Origin: Bordetella sp.
GTDB taxonomy: Bacteria > Pseudomonadota > Gammaproteobacteria > Burkholderiales > Burkholderiaceae_B
Length of the DNA stretch: 15,302 nt
NCBI GenBank assembly: GCA_027450125.1
Contig: DAIDKG010000062.1
Location: 1 to 15,302, forward strand
Reading direction: 5' to 3'
In this document: piece by piece, positions 6,667 through 15,302 of the stretch
Layout of the letters: each line of letters begins with the position of its first letter
Numbering within the stretch: the first letter of the stretch is position 1
Translations under genes and position numbers: made by a program
Notes under the pieces: generated by a model
Databases searched by the model: none
Told to the model about the DNA's origin: nothing
Seen by the model: the letters and a program-made list of their open reading frames with translations, nothing else

Positions 6667-7929
6667 TTACCGGGCCAGCAGTTCCGCCAGGATATCCAGG
6701 CCGCGGTCGAATTGCGCGTCGGGGATGGTCAGCGGATACAGAAAGCGCAGCACGTTGCCGTACACGCCGCAGGAAAGCAGGAGCAGGCCCTTGGCGGCGG
6801 CCTGCTTGATTACGGCGGATACGGCGGCCGCATCGGGCTTGCCGTCGGCATCGACCAGTTCGCAGGCCGCCATCGAGCCCAGGTTGCGCACGTCGAAGAT
6901 CTTTTTGTTGCCGGCTTGCAGCAGCTTCAGGCGCGCGACCAGCCTGTCGCCGAGCACGGCGGCGCGGGCGCACAGGTTCTCGTCCTTGATCACGTCCTGC
7001 ACCGCCAGCGCCGCGGCGATGGCCAGCGGGTTGCCGGCATAGGTGCCGCCCAGGCCGCCGGGGGCGGGAGCGTCCATGATCTCGGCTTTGCCGACCACAC
7101 CCGAGAGGGGGAAGCCGCCGGCCAGGCTCTTGGCCACCGTGATGAGGTCGGCCTCGACGCGGTGGTGTTCCATGGCGAACATCTTGCCCGTGCGCGCGAA
7201 GCCGGTCTGCACTTCGTCCGCGATGAGCACGATGCCATGTTCGTCGCAGGTCTTGCGCAGGGCGGCCATCAGTTCGGGCGGGGCGATATTGAAGCCGCCT
7301 TCGCCTTGCACGGGTTCGATGATGATGGCGGCCACGCGCTTGGGATCGATGGAGGACTTGAACAGCAGTTCCAAGGCCTTGAGCGAATCGGCCACGGAAA
7401 TGTCCTGCGTCCTGTTGGGAAAGGGCACATGAAAGACGTCGGGCACCATGGGGCCGAGCGAGGCCTTGTAGGGTGCGACCTTGCCGGTCAGCGTGACCGT
7501 CATGTGGGTGCGCCCGTGGAAGGCGCCGGTGAAGGCGACCACGCCCGAGCGGCCGGTATGGGTGCGCGCGATCTTCAGCGCGTTCTCGACGGCATCGGCG
7601 CCGGTCGTGAAGAAGGCGGCCTTCTTCAGGCCGGACATCGGCGCCGCGGCGGCCAGTTTTTCGGCCAGCGCGACATAGCTTTCGTAGGGCACGATCTGGA
7701 ACGCAGTGTGCGTGAATTTGTCGAGCTGGTCCTTGACCGCGGCGATCACCTTGGGATGGCGGTGGCCGGTGGCCAGCACGGCGATGCCGCCGGCGAAGTC
7801 GATGTATTCCTTGCCCTTGTCGTCCCACAGCGTGGCGTTTTCGGCGCGGGCGGCGTAGAAGTCGAACTGCACGCCGACACCGCGAGGGGTGGCCAGCTGG
7901 CGGCGGGTGTTGATGTCCAGGTTTTGCAT
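6667..7929 (-). CDS. gabT: 4-aminobutyrate (GABA) aminotransferase
   Basis: This 420-residue class III, PLP-dependent aminotransferase transfers the amino group of GABA to 2-oxoglutarate, giving succinate semialdehyde and glutamate in the cytosol. The Schiff-base lysine is Lys267 in TVAKSLAGGFPLSG. Asp238 in IADEVQTGF binds the PLP ring nitrogen, and the TTGADAVENALKIAR (108-122), FTGAFHGRTHMT (133-144) and IIIEPVQGEGGF (202-213) segments are typical of GabT. Length matches the family. GAGG lies 5 nt upstream of the ATG. It is the first gene of a gabT-gabD operon and divergent from the PAS-GGDEF-EAL gene. A 5-aminovalerate aminotransferase activity is a common side function of this subfamily and is not excluded. 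Confidence 0.94.
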   Translation of the reverse strand: MQNLDINTRRQLATPRGVGVQFDFYAARAENATLWDDKGKEYIDFAGGIAVLATGHRHPKVIAAVKDQLDKFTHTAFQIVPYESYVALAEKLAAAAPMSGLKKAAFFTTGADAVENALKIARTHTGRSGVVAFTGAFHGRTHMTVTLTGKVAPYKASLGPMVPDVFHVPFPNRTQDISVADSLKALELLFKSSIDPKRVAAIIIEPVQGEGGFNIAPPELMAALRKTCDEHGIVLIADEVQTGFARTGKMFAMEHHRVEADLITVAKSLAGGFPLSGVVGKAEIMDAPAPGGLGGTYAGNPLAIAAALAVQDVIKDENLCARAAVLGDRLVARLKLLQAGNKKIFDVRNLGSMAACELVDADGKPDAAAVSAVIKQAAAKGLLLLSCGVYGNVLRFLYPLTIPDAQFDRGLDILAELLAR

Positions 7930-8004
7930 GACGACCTCGAGTCGATAGGGCGCGTTGGCGCTCGGGGGTGATGGGGGATGACCTGCCTAGACTTTAATAC
8001 CAGG

Positions 8005-8014
8005 ATGGATCCAT
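8005..8014. repeat. 10-bp perfect palindrome upstream of gabT
   Basis: ATGGATCCAT is a perfect palindrome about 80 bp upstream of the gabT ATG, between the ATTGGC direct repeats and the gene. It may be part of the gabT operator or core promoter; by length alone it could also be chance. Confidence 0.35.
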
Positions 8015-8022
8015 AGTACAGG

Positions 8023-8052
8023 GCCAATCCATTCGTATTAATAGAGCCAATT
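8023..8052 (-). promoter_or_regulatory. Direct repeats ATTGGC, candidate MocR/GabR-type operator
   Basis: On the minus strand ATTGGCTCTATTA and ATTGGCCCTGTAC form two direct repeats whose ATTGGC cores start 23 bp apart, roughly two helical turns, about 100-120 bp upstream of gabT. Paired direct repeats at this kind of spacing upstream of PLP-enzyme genes are typical of MocR-family (GabR/PdxR-like) activators. No MocR gene lies in the window, so the regulator would be encoded elsewhere. Confidence 0.45.
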
Positions 8053-8267
8053 TGTGCGCTATCTCGGACCCCCCCTGCATGCCGCGCCCGGGTCGCCACG
8101 TCCGGACCGCGCGGCCTTGCCCGCCGCCGACCTGTGCGCCTGCCGGCGGCGCAGATCGCACGCGCCCGGCGGCCCGTCCTCTGTTGGTATACAGCACGCG
8201 TACGCCGTTGTGATCCGTCTCCATTAGGCGTACCTTTTAGAGCCACTGAGTCTTCGCGCGGGATGCC

Positions 8268-10358
8268 ATGAGTCAAAGCGGACAGCCCTTGTTCCAATAC
8301 CTGGTGACCGAAGCCGACACCCTGTTGCGCAGCTTGTGCAGCAACGCGCTGGTCGGGGTATTTGTGGTTCAGGACGGGCGCTTTGTCTACGTCAACGAGA
8401 GGTTGGCGGACATGTTCGGCTATGCATCGGCCGAGTTGTGCGCGGGCATGACCTCGCAGGAGCTGACCGCCGAGCATGATCGTGCGCGCGTCGCCGGCGA
8501 GATCGCCCGGCGCATGAGCGGGGACAAGCAGGCCTGTGCCTATGAGTTCCAGGGCTTGCGGCGCGACGGTTCCCTTTTCGACGCCGAAGTGTTCAGCGTG
8601 ACGGTGAGCTACCGCAATACGCCGGCCACCATCGGCCTGCTGCAGGACATATCCGAGCGCCGCCGCGCCGAACGTGATGTGGCCGATCAGCTGCGGTTCG
8701 TCACCCGCCTGGTGGACACCATTCCCAATCCGGTGTTCTACAAGGATGTGAACGGGTGCTACCTGGGCTGCAACCGCGCGTTCGAAGAGTTCGTCGGACT
8801 GCCCCGTGACCGGATCGTGGGCCGCACGGCATACGATCTGTCGCCGCCCGATCTCGCCTCGATATACACCGACGCCGACAAGGCGCTGTTCGCGGCACGC
8901 GGCACCCAGGCCTACGAGGCGACGGTGATGTACGGCAAGGATGCGGTCCGGCGCGATGTGATGTTCTACAAAGCCACCTTCGATAAGGCCGACGGTACGC
9001 TGGGCGGCCTGGTCGGGGTGATCCTGGACATCAGCGAGCGCAAGCAGATGGAGCAGGCCCGGCACGACGCCTACTACGATGCCTTGACCGGCCTGCCCAA
9101 TCTGCGGTTGCTGCGTGACAGGCTGTCCGAAGAGTTGCTGCGCGCCAAGCGGCAGGAAGAATCCCTGGCGCTGCTGTTCATCGACCTGGACCGCTTCAAG
9201 GAAGTGAACGACACGCTGGGCCATCACGTCGGCGACGAACTGCTCAAGCAGGCGGCGCGGCGCATCAGCTCGGCGCTGCGCGCTAGCGACACGGTGGCGC
9301 GCCTGGGAGGCGACGAGTTTGCCGTGCTCCTGCCGCAAATGGCCGACGCTTCCGCGGCCGGCCTGGTGGCGCAGAAGATCCTGCAGCTGCTGTCCGAGCC
9401 GTACGACCTGGAAGGCAGGCAGGTCCACGTGACGGGCAGCATCGGCATTGCCGTCTATCCGCAGGACGGCACGGACGGCACCTTGCTCAGCTACGCCGAC
9501 CAGGCCATGTATGCCGCCAAGGCCCAGGGCAAGAACGCGTTCTGCTATTTCACGCCGTCCATGCAGGTGCAGGCCAGGCTGCGGCTGGACCTGGGCAACG
9601 ACCTGCGCCAGGCGGTGCACGAGCAGCAGTTCGAGGTGCACTACCAGCCCATCGTGGATCTTGTCACCGGCCAGATCCTCCGCGCCGAAGCGCTGCTGCG
9701 CTGGCCGCATCCGGCGCGCGGCATGGTGCCGCCGGACGAATTCATCACCACCGCCGAAGATATCGGCCTCATCGACGCGATCGGCGACCAGGTGTTTCGC
9801 CAGGCGCTGGAGGTGGCGGCCTGGTGGCGCGAGCGGCAGGCCGGCGCCCGGATCTGCGTCAACGTCTCGCCGCGCCAGTTCATCAGCGGCAGCTGCCGCG
9901 CCTGGCTGGATGTCCTGCGGCTGGCGGCGCTGCCGCCCGACTTGCTGTCTGTCGAGATCGTCGAGAAGGTGCTGCTGGACGAACGGCCGATGGTGATGCA
10001 GACCCTGCAGGAATTGCGCGCCGCCGGCATGGCGGTGAGCATCGATGATTTCGGCACCGGCTACAGCGCCCTGTCCTGTCTGAAGAAATTCGATCTGGGC
10101 GAACTGAAGATCGATCATTCCTTCATCAGCGCACTGACATCGAGCGGCAGCGACCAGACCATCGTGCAGGCCATCATCGCCATGGCGCACAAACTGGGTC
10201 TGAAGGTGGTGGCCGAAGGCGTGGAAACGCAGGCGCAGTGCGACCTGCTGCGCGCCGCCGGCTGCGATTATGCCCAGGGCTACCTGTTCGCGCGGCCCAT
10301 GCCGCGCGAACAGTTCGCCACCTGGCTCAAGCAGGCAGCATCTCGTTCAGCGCTTTGA
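8268..10358 (+). CDS. PAS-PAS-GGDEF-EAL cyclic-di-GMP signalling protein
   Basis: The 696-residue soluble protein has no membrane segment. Two N-terminal PAS domains (about 20-130 and 145-258) precede a GGDEF domain (about 265-430) and an EAL domain (about 440-690). The cyclase motif RLGGDEF has its signature at 347-351, with metal ligand Asp306 and substrate residues Asn314 and Asp323. The inhibitory I-site RxxD is intact (Arg338-Asp341, five residues before GGDEF). The EAL motif is Glu474-Ala-Leu, and the other phosphodiesterase residues are present: Asn532, Glu563, Asp593-Asp594, Lys614, Glu650 and Gln670. It should therefore be able both to make and to degrade c-di-GMP, with the PAS domains sensing a small ligand or redox state in the cytosol. 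It is divergent from gabT. The usual Arg of the DxLTGLPNR motif is Leu279. Net activity cannot be read from sequence. Confidence 0.94.
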   Translation: MSQSGQPLFQYLVTEADTLLRSLCSNALVGVFVVQDGRFVYVNERLADMFGYASAELCAGMTSQELTAEHDRARVAGEIARRMSGDKQACAYEFQGLRRDGSLFDAEVFSVTVSYRNTPATIGLLQDISERRRAERDVADQLRFVTRLVDTIPNPVFYKDVNGCYLGCNRAFEEFVGLPRDRIVGRTAYDLSPPDLASIYTDADKALFAARGTQAYEATVMYGKDAVRRDVMFYKATFDKADGTLGGLVGVILDISERKQMEQARHDAYYDALTGLPNLRLLRDRLSEELLRAKRQEESLALLFIDLDRFKEVNDTLGHHVGDELLKQAARRISSALRASDTVARLGGDEFAVLLPQMADASAAGLVAQKILQLLSEPYDLEGRQVHVTGSIGIAVYPQDGTDGTLLSYADQAMYAAKAQGKNAFCYFTPSMQVQARLRLDLGNDLRQAVHEQQFEVHYQPIVDLVTGQILRAEALLRWPHPARGMVPPDEFITTAEDIGLIDAIGDQVFRQALEVAAWWRERQAGARICVNVSPRQFISGSCRAWLDVLRLAALPPDLLSVEIVEKVLLDERPMVMQTLQELRAAGMAVSIDDFGTGYSALSCLKKFDLGELKIDHSFISALTSSGSDQTIVQAIIAMAHKLGLKVVAEGVETQAQCDLLRAAGCDYAQGYLFARPMPREQFATWLKQAASRSAL

Positions 10359-10403
10359 CCACCACGGTGAAGTGGGTCTCGCCCGGGTCGTGGACCGAGG
10401 CCG
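10327..10403 (-). pseudogene. Possible C-terminal remnant of an unidentified convergent gene
   Basis: On the minus strand about 25 codons ending at TGA (10327-10329) read AASVHDPGETHF, then TVVVKALNEMLPA. Almost all third positions are G or C, unlike the codons just upstream of them (ACT, GGA, GTT, TTA, CCT, CAT), where the coding character stops. It overlaps the last 32 bases of the c-di-GMP gene. It looks like the tail of a gene whose body was lost, but it is short, I cannot name the family, and chance is a real alternative. Confidence 0.3.
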
Positions 10404-10451
10404 CATGAGGTAAAACTGCGGTTGTTCCAGTCAGAGTGATAAGTGTTTCCC

Positions 10452-11006
10452 ATGCAGTCCAGAATCTTGCGCGGACCGCTGCGGCGCGCGCTTCGCGGCG
10501 CGGTGGTCATCGCCGCGCTGACCGCGGCCGTGCTGTTCGGCTTTCCCGGCCAGACGCGCCATTTCATGCAGATGCTGTCCGGCCAGGATGGCTCGCCCGA
10601 TCCCGTCACGATCTACCCGTATAACTTCACCTCGAAGGGGATCGACTATCTGGTCAGCCCCGGGCTGATAGCGTATTTGCCGCCCGACGCGGCCACTGGC
10701 AAGCTGGTGCTCAGGCAAGGCTACGTGCCGGCGCCCTCGGACAAAGGCCGTCTGCCGGTGCGCTGGCGCTACGTGACGGGCGCCAACGCGCCGCACGAAA
10801 GCGGCACCTATACCTATGGCGCCACGCTCGACTTGCCGGCCGCGCCGTCCAAGGCCGCGGTCCTGACGCTGCGCTTTTATCCCGGCGGCAGGATCGCGGC
10901 CCGCTACACCACGCATCCCGAGGTGGCCGAGCACGGCAACGTCGATCCTGCCTTGACGGGACCGGACTGGAAGACCAACACGCCCGCCGCCGGTCAGCTG
11001 CGGTAG
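10452..11006 (+). CDS. Small membrane-anchored protein of unknown function
   Basis: I do not recognise this 184-residue product. It starts with a basic N-terminus (several Arg in residues 4-15), followed by one hydrophobic segment at about 16-32 that fits an uncleaved signal anchor. There is no lipobox cysteine. The rest is polar and probably periplasmic. I prefer ATG 10452 over GTG 10443 because the GTG adds only three residues and neither start has a clear ribosome-binding site. The gene is 93 nt downstream of the PAS-GGDEF-EAL gene in the same direction, so co-transcription is possible. It ends by overlapping the convergent aldolase-like gene by 13 bases. Codon use looks genuine. No enzyme motif was seen. 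Confidence 0.7.
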   Translation: MQSRILRGPLRRALRGAVVIAALTAAVLFGFPGQTRHFMQMLSGQDGSPDPVTIYPYNFTSKGIDYLVSPGLIAYLPPDAATGKLVLRQGYVPAPSDKGRLPVRWRYVTGANAPHESGTYTYGATLDLPAAPSKAAVLTLRFYPGGRIAARYTTHPEVAEHGNVDPALTGPDWKTNTPAAGQLR

Positions 11007-11758
11007 TCGGGCTGGTCTTTCTCGACCAGACGCAGGCTGGCCTGCCAGAAGGCATCCGAATAAAAGGAATCCGCGTCGGCGGCGTACTGCTCGGCGGTGA
11101 GCCGGCATACGGCTTGGCTGGGCATGCGCAGCGGGACGCCGCCGGCCTGGGCCGCCACTTGCGCCTGGCAGGCGCGCTCCAGGAAGTAGATTTCCTGAAA
11201 GGCCGTGGACGCGGTGTGGCCCGCGGCCAGCAGGCCATGGTTGCGCAGGATCATGGCCCTGTTGTCCGGGCCGAGGTCGGCCACCAGGCGTTCGCGCTCG
11301 TCCAGATCGAGCGCGATGCCTTCGTAGTCGTGATAGCTCAGCTTGCCGTAGTACTTCAGCGCATGCTGGCTGATGGGAAGCAGGCCGTTTTCCTGGGCGG
11401 ACACGGCAATGCCGGCTGCCGTGTGCGTGTGGATCACGAAATTCAGATCGTGGCGCGCCATGTGCACGGCCGAATGGATGGTGAAGCCGGCCTTGTTCAC
11501 GCGCAGTTCTTCGGCCGGGCGGCCGGCCTCGATGACATTGCCCCGCTGGTCTATTTTCACCAGGTCGCTGGCGCGCATCTCGTGGAACATCACGCCGTAG
11601 CGGTTGATGAGAAATTGATCCGCCTGGCCGGGCAGGCGCGCGGAGATGTGCGTATCGATGATATCGGTCATGCGGAAATGCGCGACCAGACGGTAGAGCG
11701 CGGCCAGGTCGCAGCGGGTCTGCCATTCTTCCTGGGCGACGTTCAGGGGATTGCCCAT
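10994..11758 (-). CDS. Class II aldolase/adducin-domain protein, adducin-type
   Basis: The 254-residue product is a single class II aldolase/adducin head domain. The three zinc-type histidines are present: His110 and His112 in IHTHTAAG, and His174 in LRNHGL. The catalytic glutamate of fuculose-phosphate aldolase, 19 residues before the first of these histidines, is Gly91 here. The NKAGFTIHSAVH segment and the later LLPISQHAL and YHDYEGI segments resemble adducin-head homologues more than sugar-phosphate aldolases. Activity may thus be a metal-dependent decarboxylation, dehydration or unknown reaction, not a FucA-type cleavage. Strong ribosome-binding site AAGGAGA, 4 nt before ATG 11758. It is last in the oxygenase-transporter operon, 73 nt after the ABC gene, suggesting action on the imported or oxidised compound. 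Confidence 0.88.
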   Translation of the reverse strand: MGNPLNVAQEEWQTRCDLAALYRLVAHFRMTDIIDTHISARLPGQADQFLINRYGVMFHEMRASDLVKIDQRGNVIEAGRPAEELRVNKAGFTIHSAVHMARHDLNFVIHTHTAAGIAVSAQENGLLPISQHALKYYGKLSYHDYEGIALDLDERERLVADLGPDNRAMILRNHGLLAAGHTASTAFQEIYFLERACQAQVAAQAGGVPLRMPSQAVCRLTAEQYAADADSFYSDAFWQASLRLVEKDQPDYRS

Positions 11759-11831
11759 GGTTTCTCCTTGATGGCGTGAAGCATGCCGTGCCGCATGCGG
11801 GCTTTGGCCCGGCCAGGCTTCGATACGGGAT

Positions 11832-13361
<1,530 letters not shown>

Positions 13362-13408
13362 GCGGGACTCTTCCAGTTTGCGCGGTCAGGCTCTTTCGGG
13401 TTTCTGGT

Positions 13409-14209
13409 TCACTCCACCGGAGCGATGTTGTACTTCTTGAGCAGTTTTTCGTATTGCCCGTTGGCGCGGATCGTGGCCATGGCTTTCTTGAGGGCATCCA
13501 TCAGCTGGGTGTTGCCCTTCTTGACGTACATGCCCAAGGTCTGCGGATAGACCAGGGCGGGAGAGCTGATGACCAGGCGATCCTTGGTGCGTTCGGCGAA
13601 CATGCGGGCTGCGCCGGCGATTTCCAGCTGGGCGTCCACGTTGCCGGACAGCAGGGCCTGCGATACTTCGGGCGCCGAGGGGAACTCGCTGACGGCGATG
13701 GCGCCCTTGCCCTCGGGCACGCAGGTCTTGGTCGACAGCGTCTGCAATGCCTTCACCCAGGTCGTGCCCTGCTCCAGGCCGACCTTCATGCCGCAAAGAT
13801 CCTGTTCGGTCCTGGGCTGCTTGGCGCTGCCCTTGCGCACCAGGATCAGGGCGCCGGTCTTGCCGTAGGGCAGGGCATCGGCCTGCGCCTGGCGTTCGGG
13901 CGTGACGTACATGCCGGAGATCACGACATCGAAATGCTCGGAACCCAGGCCCAGGATCAGGCCGGTGAACTTGGTGTCGACGAAGGTCGCCTTGTCTCCC
14001 ATGGCCTTGGCCAGCGCCTGCGCCAGTTCGGCATCGAAGCCCACGACCTTGCCGTGGTCCCAGGATTCGAACGGGGGATAGCTGATCTCCATGCCGACCT
14101 GCAGGTCGCCGGCCTTGAGCGTTGCGGCGGCGTGGGCGCTTGCGATACCGGCGCCAGCCAGGGCCGAGGCGACGAGCAGACGCTTGAACAGGGAAGTCTT
14201 CGAATTCAT
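13409..14209 (-). CDS. Periplasmic amino-acid-type solute-binding protein
   Basis: This 266-residue protein has a clear Sec signal peptide: basic N-terminus, hydrophobic core LLVASALAGAGIA, cleavage likely after AHA at residue 27. It belongs to the family 3 solute-binding proteins (SBP_bac_3). Typical elements are YPPFE (44-48), GFDAELAQALAK (58-69) and the ligand-carboxylate arginine segment MYVTPER (100-106). Cys139 and Cys163 could form a disulfide. I chose ATG 14209 over an upstream in-frame alternative start at 14245 because it gives a proper signal peptide and has AAGGA 7 nt upstream. It captures the substrate in the periplasm for the fused ABC transporter encoded just downstream. The ligand cannot be named; the fold suggests an alpha-amino acid or close analogue. 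Confidence 0.93.
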   Translation of the reverse strand: MNSKTSLFKRLLVASALAGAGIASAHAAATLKAGDLQVGMEISYPPFESWDHGKVVGFDAELAQALAKAMGDKATFVDTKFTGLILGLGSEHFDVVISGMYVTPERQAQADALPYGKTGALILVRKGSAKQPRTEQDLCGMKVGLEQGTTWVKALQTLSTKTCVPEGKGAIAVSEFPSAPEVSQALLSGNVDAQLEIAGAARMFAERTKDRLVISSPALVYPQTLGMYVKKGNTQLMDALKKAMATIRANGQYEKLLKKYNIAPVE

Positions 14210-14263
14210 GGTGTGTTCCTTGTAGAAGATGACGGGAAAGTTCAAATGCGCAGGCCGGTGCGA

Positions 14264-15302
14264 TCAGGCTGCTGGGGTATTGGCCTTTTTTAAATGGCCG
14301 AAACTGGATGTGGGGCTGGCGCGGTCCGGCATCTTCAATTCGCCGGACTGCACCTTGCGCTTGAGATACCGATAGGTCTGCAGAGCCTGGCTCCACATGT
14401 GTTCGCCGATGCTGATCTCGCCGTATGTGCCGGCGGCGGCCTCCGCCCGCGCGGCGAAGGCCGGCAGCGGCTGGATGAGGGTGTGATAGTCGCAGGCATA
14501 GAACAGCGGGAAGGAATAGCGTTCGGCCGACACCTTGCGCACGCGGTGCGCGGTGGCCTGGAAGGCGCCCGCGGTCATCACTTCCAGCATGTCGCCGATA
14601 TTGACCACGAAGGCGGGCACCCCGTCGACCGACAGGGGTGGCGTGTCGATCCAGGTGCCCTCGTCGTTCATGACCTCCAGCCCTGCTTCGTCCGACAGCA
14701 GCAGGGTGAAGCATTCGTAGTCGGTGTGCGCGCCCATGCCGGGCGCGTCTGCGGCCTGCGCGTCGTAGGGGTAGTGGATCAGGCGCAGTTTGGAAGGCGG
14801 ACACTGCGCCATGCCGTCGAAATGGTCCTCGGGCAGGCCCAGCGCCAGCGCGAAGCCGCGAAATAGCGTGCGCCCCAACGCGAAGACGTCGCCGTAGTAC
14901 GCCGAGACGCGTTCGCGGAACCCCGGCAGTGCGGGCCATTGGTTGTAGCCGATGAGCGGCGTGCCGGCCTTCACATAAGGATGTTCAGCGTCGGCCTCGA
15001 AGCCGATGTCCAGGGCTTCCTTGCGATCCGGATTCGCGCCGCTGCCGTAGACTTCTTCGCCTTGCGGCACGTAACCCTTGTGGCCGGGCGACTTGGCGAT
15101 GTAGTGATCCATCTTCCAGTCCATGGGCTGCGCGAAGAATTCGCGCGCCGCCTGGCGCAGCCCGTCGATCGATGTCCGGGAAATGCCGTGGCCGGTCACA
15201 TAGAGAAAGCCGACTTCGCGTGCCGCGCGGCCCAGCTCTTGGGCCACGGCCTGGCGCGCGACCGCGTCGGCCGAAAACAGGCCGCTTACGTCGACCACCG
15301 GA
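14264..15302 (-). CDS. 2-oxoglutarate/Fe(II) oxygenase, isopenicillin N synthase family (N-terminus outside window)
   Basis: The frame runs off the right edge: the residues at the border read PVVDVSGLF, the usual start of the DIOX_N domain, so only a few N-terminal residues are missing. GTG at 15296-15298 is in frame but falls inside this motif and is probably not the start. The visible 344 residues contain DIOX_N (about 1-110) and the 2OG-FeII core. Counting from that GTG, the iron facial triad is His191-x-Asp193 (GAHTDYECF) and His251 (ATAHRV), and the cosubstrate-binding RxS motif is Arg260-Tyr-Ser262. Such soluble enzymes hydroxylate, desaturate or ring-close small amino-acid-like substrates. 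It is the first visible gene of an operon with a binding protein (54 nt downstream), transporter and aldolase homologue, so its substrate is likely the imported compound. The exact reaction is unknown. Confidence 0.9.
   Translation of the reverse strand, partial: PVVDVSGLFSADAVARQAVAQELGRAAREVGFLYVTGHGISRTSIDGLRQAAREFFAQPMDWKMDHYIAKSPGHKGYVPQGEEVYGSGANPDRKEALDIGFEADAEHPYVKAGTPLIGYNQWPALPGFRERVSAYYGDVFALGRTLFRGFALALGLPEDHFDGMAQCPPSKLRLIHYPYDAQAADAPGMGAHTDYECFTLLLSDEAGLEVMNDEGTWIDTPPLSVDGVPAFVVNIGDMLEVMTAGAFQATAHRVRKVSAERYSFPLFYACDYHTLIQPLPAFAARAEAAAGTYGEISIGEHMWSQALQTYRYLKRKVQSGELKMPDRASPTSSFGHLKKANTPAA

Larger units (their letters stand above)
7930..8267. promoter_or_regulatory. 338-bp divergent control region between gabT and the c-di-GMP gene
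   Basis: No gene is seen here. The gabT-proximal part (7990-8055) is AT-richer and contains the candidate operators. The half nearer the plus-strand gene is very GC-rich, with a C7 run (8069-8075) and an eight-pair hairpin (8122-8129/8144-8151). No confident -35/-10 pair was found for either direction. Confidence 0.6.

Noticed and set aside
8069..8075. C7 tract as a phase-variation switch
   Set aside because: Seven bases is short for slippage-driven switching, and no promoter elements are placed around it.
7746..10190. 814-codon minus-strand open frame opposite the c-di-GMP gene and gabT start
   Set aside because: It lies antisense to a gene with complete PAS, GGDEF and EAL motifs. Its Gln/His/Arg/Ala-rich composition is the usual reverse-frame artefact of high-GC genes, and it crosses the intergenic control region.
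14210..14245. Upstream start for the binding protein at 14245
   Set aside because: It would add 12 residues before a complete signal peptide; ATG 14209 has a proper ribosome-binding site.

Overview
This window is high-GC proteobacterial DNA with dense gene packing, short intergenic gaps and Shine-Dalgarno sites of the AGGA/GGAG type. The gene content (GcvA-type LysR regulator, arginine/GABA catabolism, PAAT-type amino-acid ABC transporter, PAS-GGDEF-EAL protein) fits a betaproteobacterium of the Alcaligenaceae, such as Bordetella or Achromobacter. That placement is an inference from codon use and protein flavour, not from a marker gene.

Left edge (1-540): the 3' end of a 3-hydroxyacyl-CoA dehydrogenase gene on the plus strand, then a complete tRNA-Arg(CCG) with encoded CCA and its own intrinsic terminator.

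Region 2 (584-8267, minus strand) reads as a catabolic block. In transcription order it holds gabT and gabD (GABA to succinate semialdehyde to succinate), closed by a strong terminator at 5052-5075. Next come a ThDP-dependent 2-oxoacid decarboxylase resembling AruI (2-ketoarginine decarboxylase), a translationally coupled ALDH10/BADH-like aminoaldehyde dehydrogenase, and a GcvA-like LysR regulator. Together they supply most of the arginine transaminase route: 2-ketoarginine to 4-guanidinobutanal to 4-guanidinobutanoate, then (after guanidinobutyrase, absent here) GABA to succinate. The arginine transaminase is also absent. Two candidate operators stand out. One is a 19-bp dyad with a T-N11-A core at 4892-4910, about 66 bp upstream of a predicted start site for the decarboxylase operon. 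The other is a pair of direct repeats upstream of gabT laid out like a MocR-family operator.

Region 3 (8268-11006, plus strand): a cytosolic PAS-PAS-GGDEF-EAL protein with all catalytic motifs and the inhibitory I-site intact, divergent from gabT, then a small membrane-anchored protein of unknown function. Between them the minus strand carries a short coding-like tail that may be a gene remnant.

Region 4 (10994-15302, minus strand): a compact four-gene operon. It encodes a 2-oxoglutarate/Fe(II) oxygenase of the isopenicillin N synthase family (cut by the right edge), a periplasmic amino-acid-type binding protein, an ABC transporter with permease and ATPase fused in one chain, and an adducin-type class II aldolase homologue lacking the classical catalytic glutamate. 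It looks like an uptake-plus-modification system for an unidentified amino-acid-like compound and is the best candidate here for undescribed biology.
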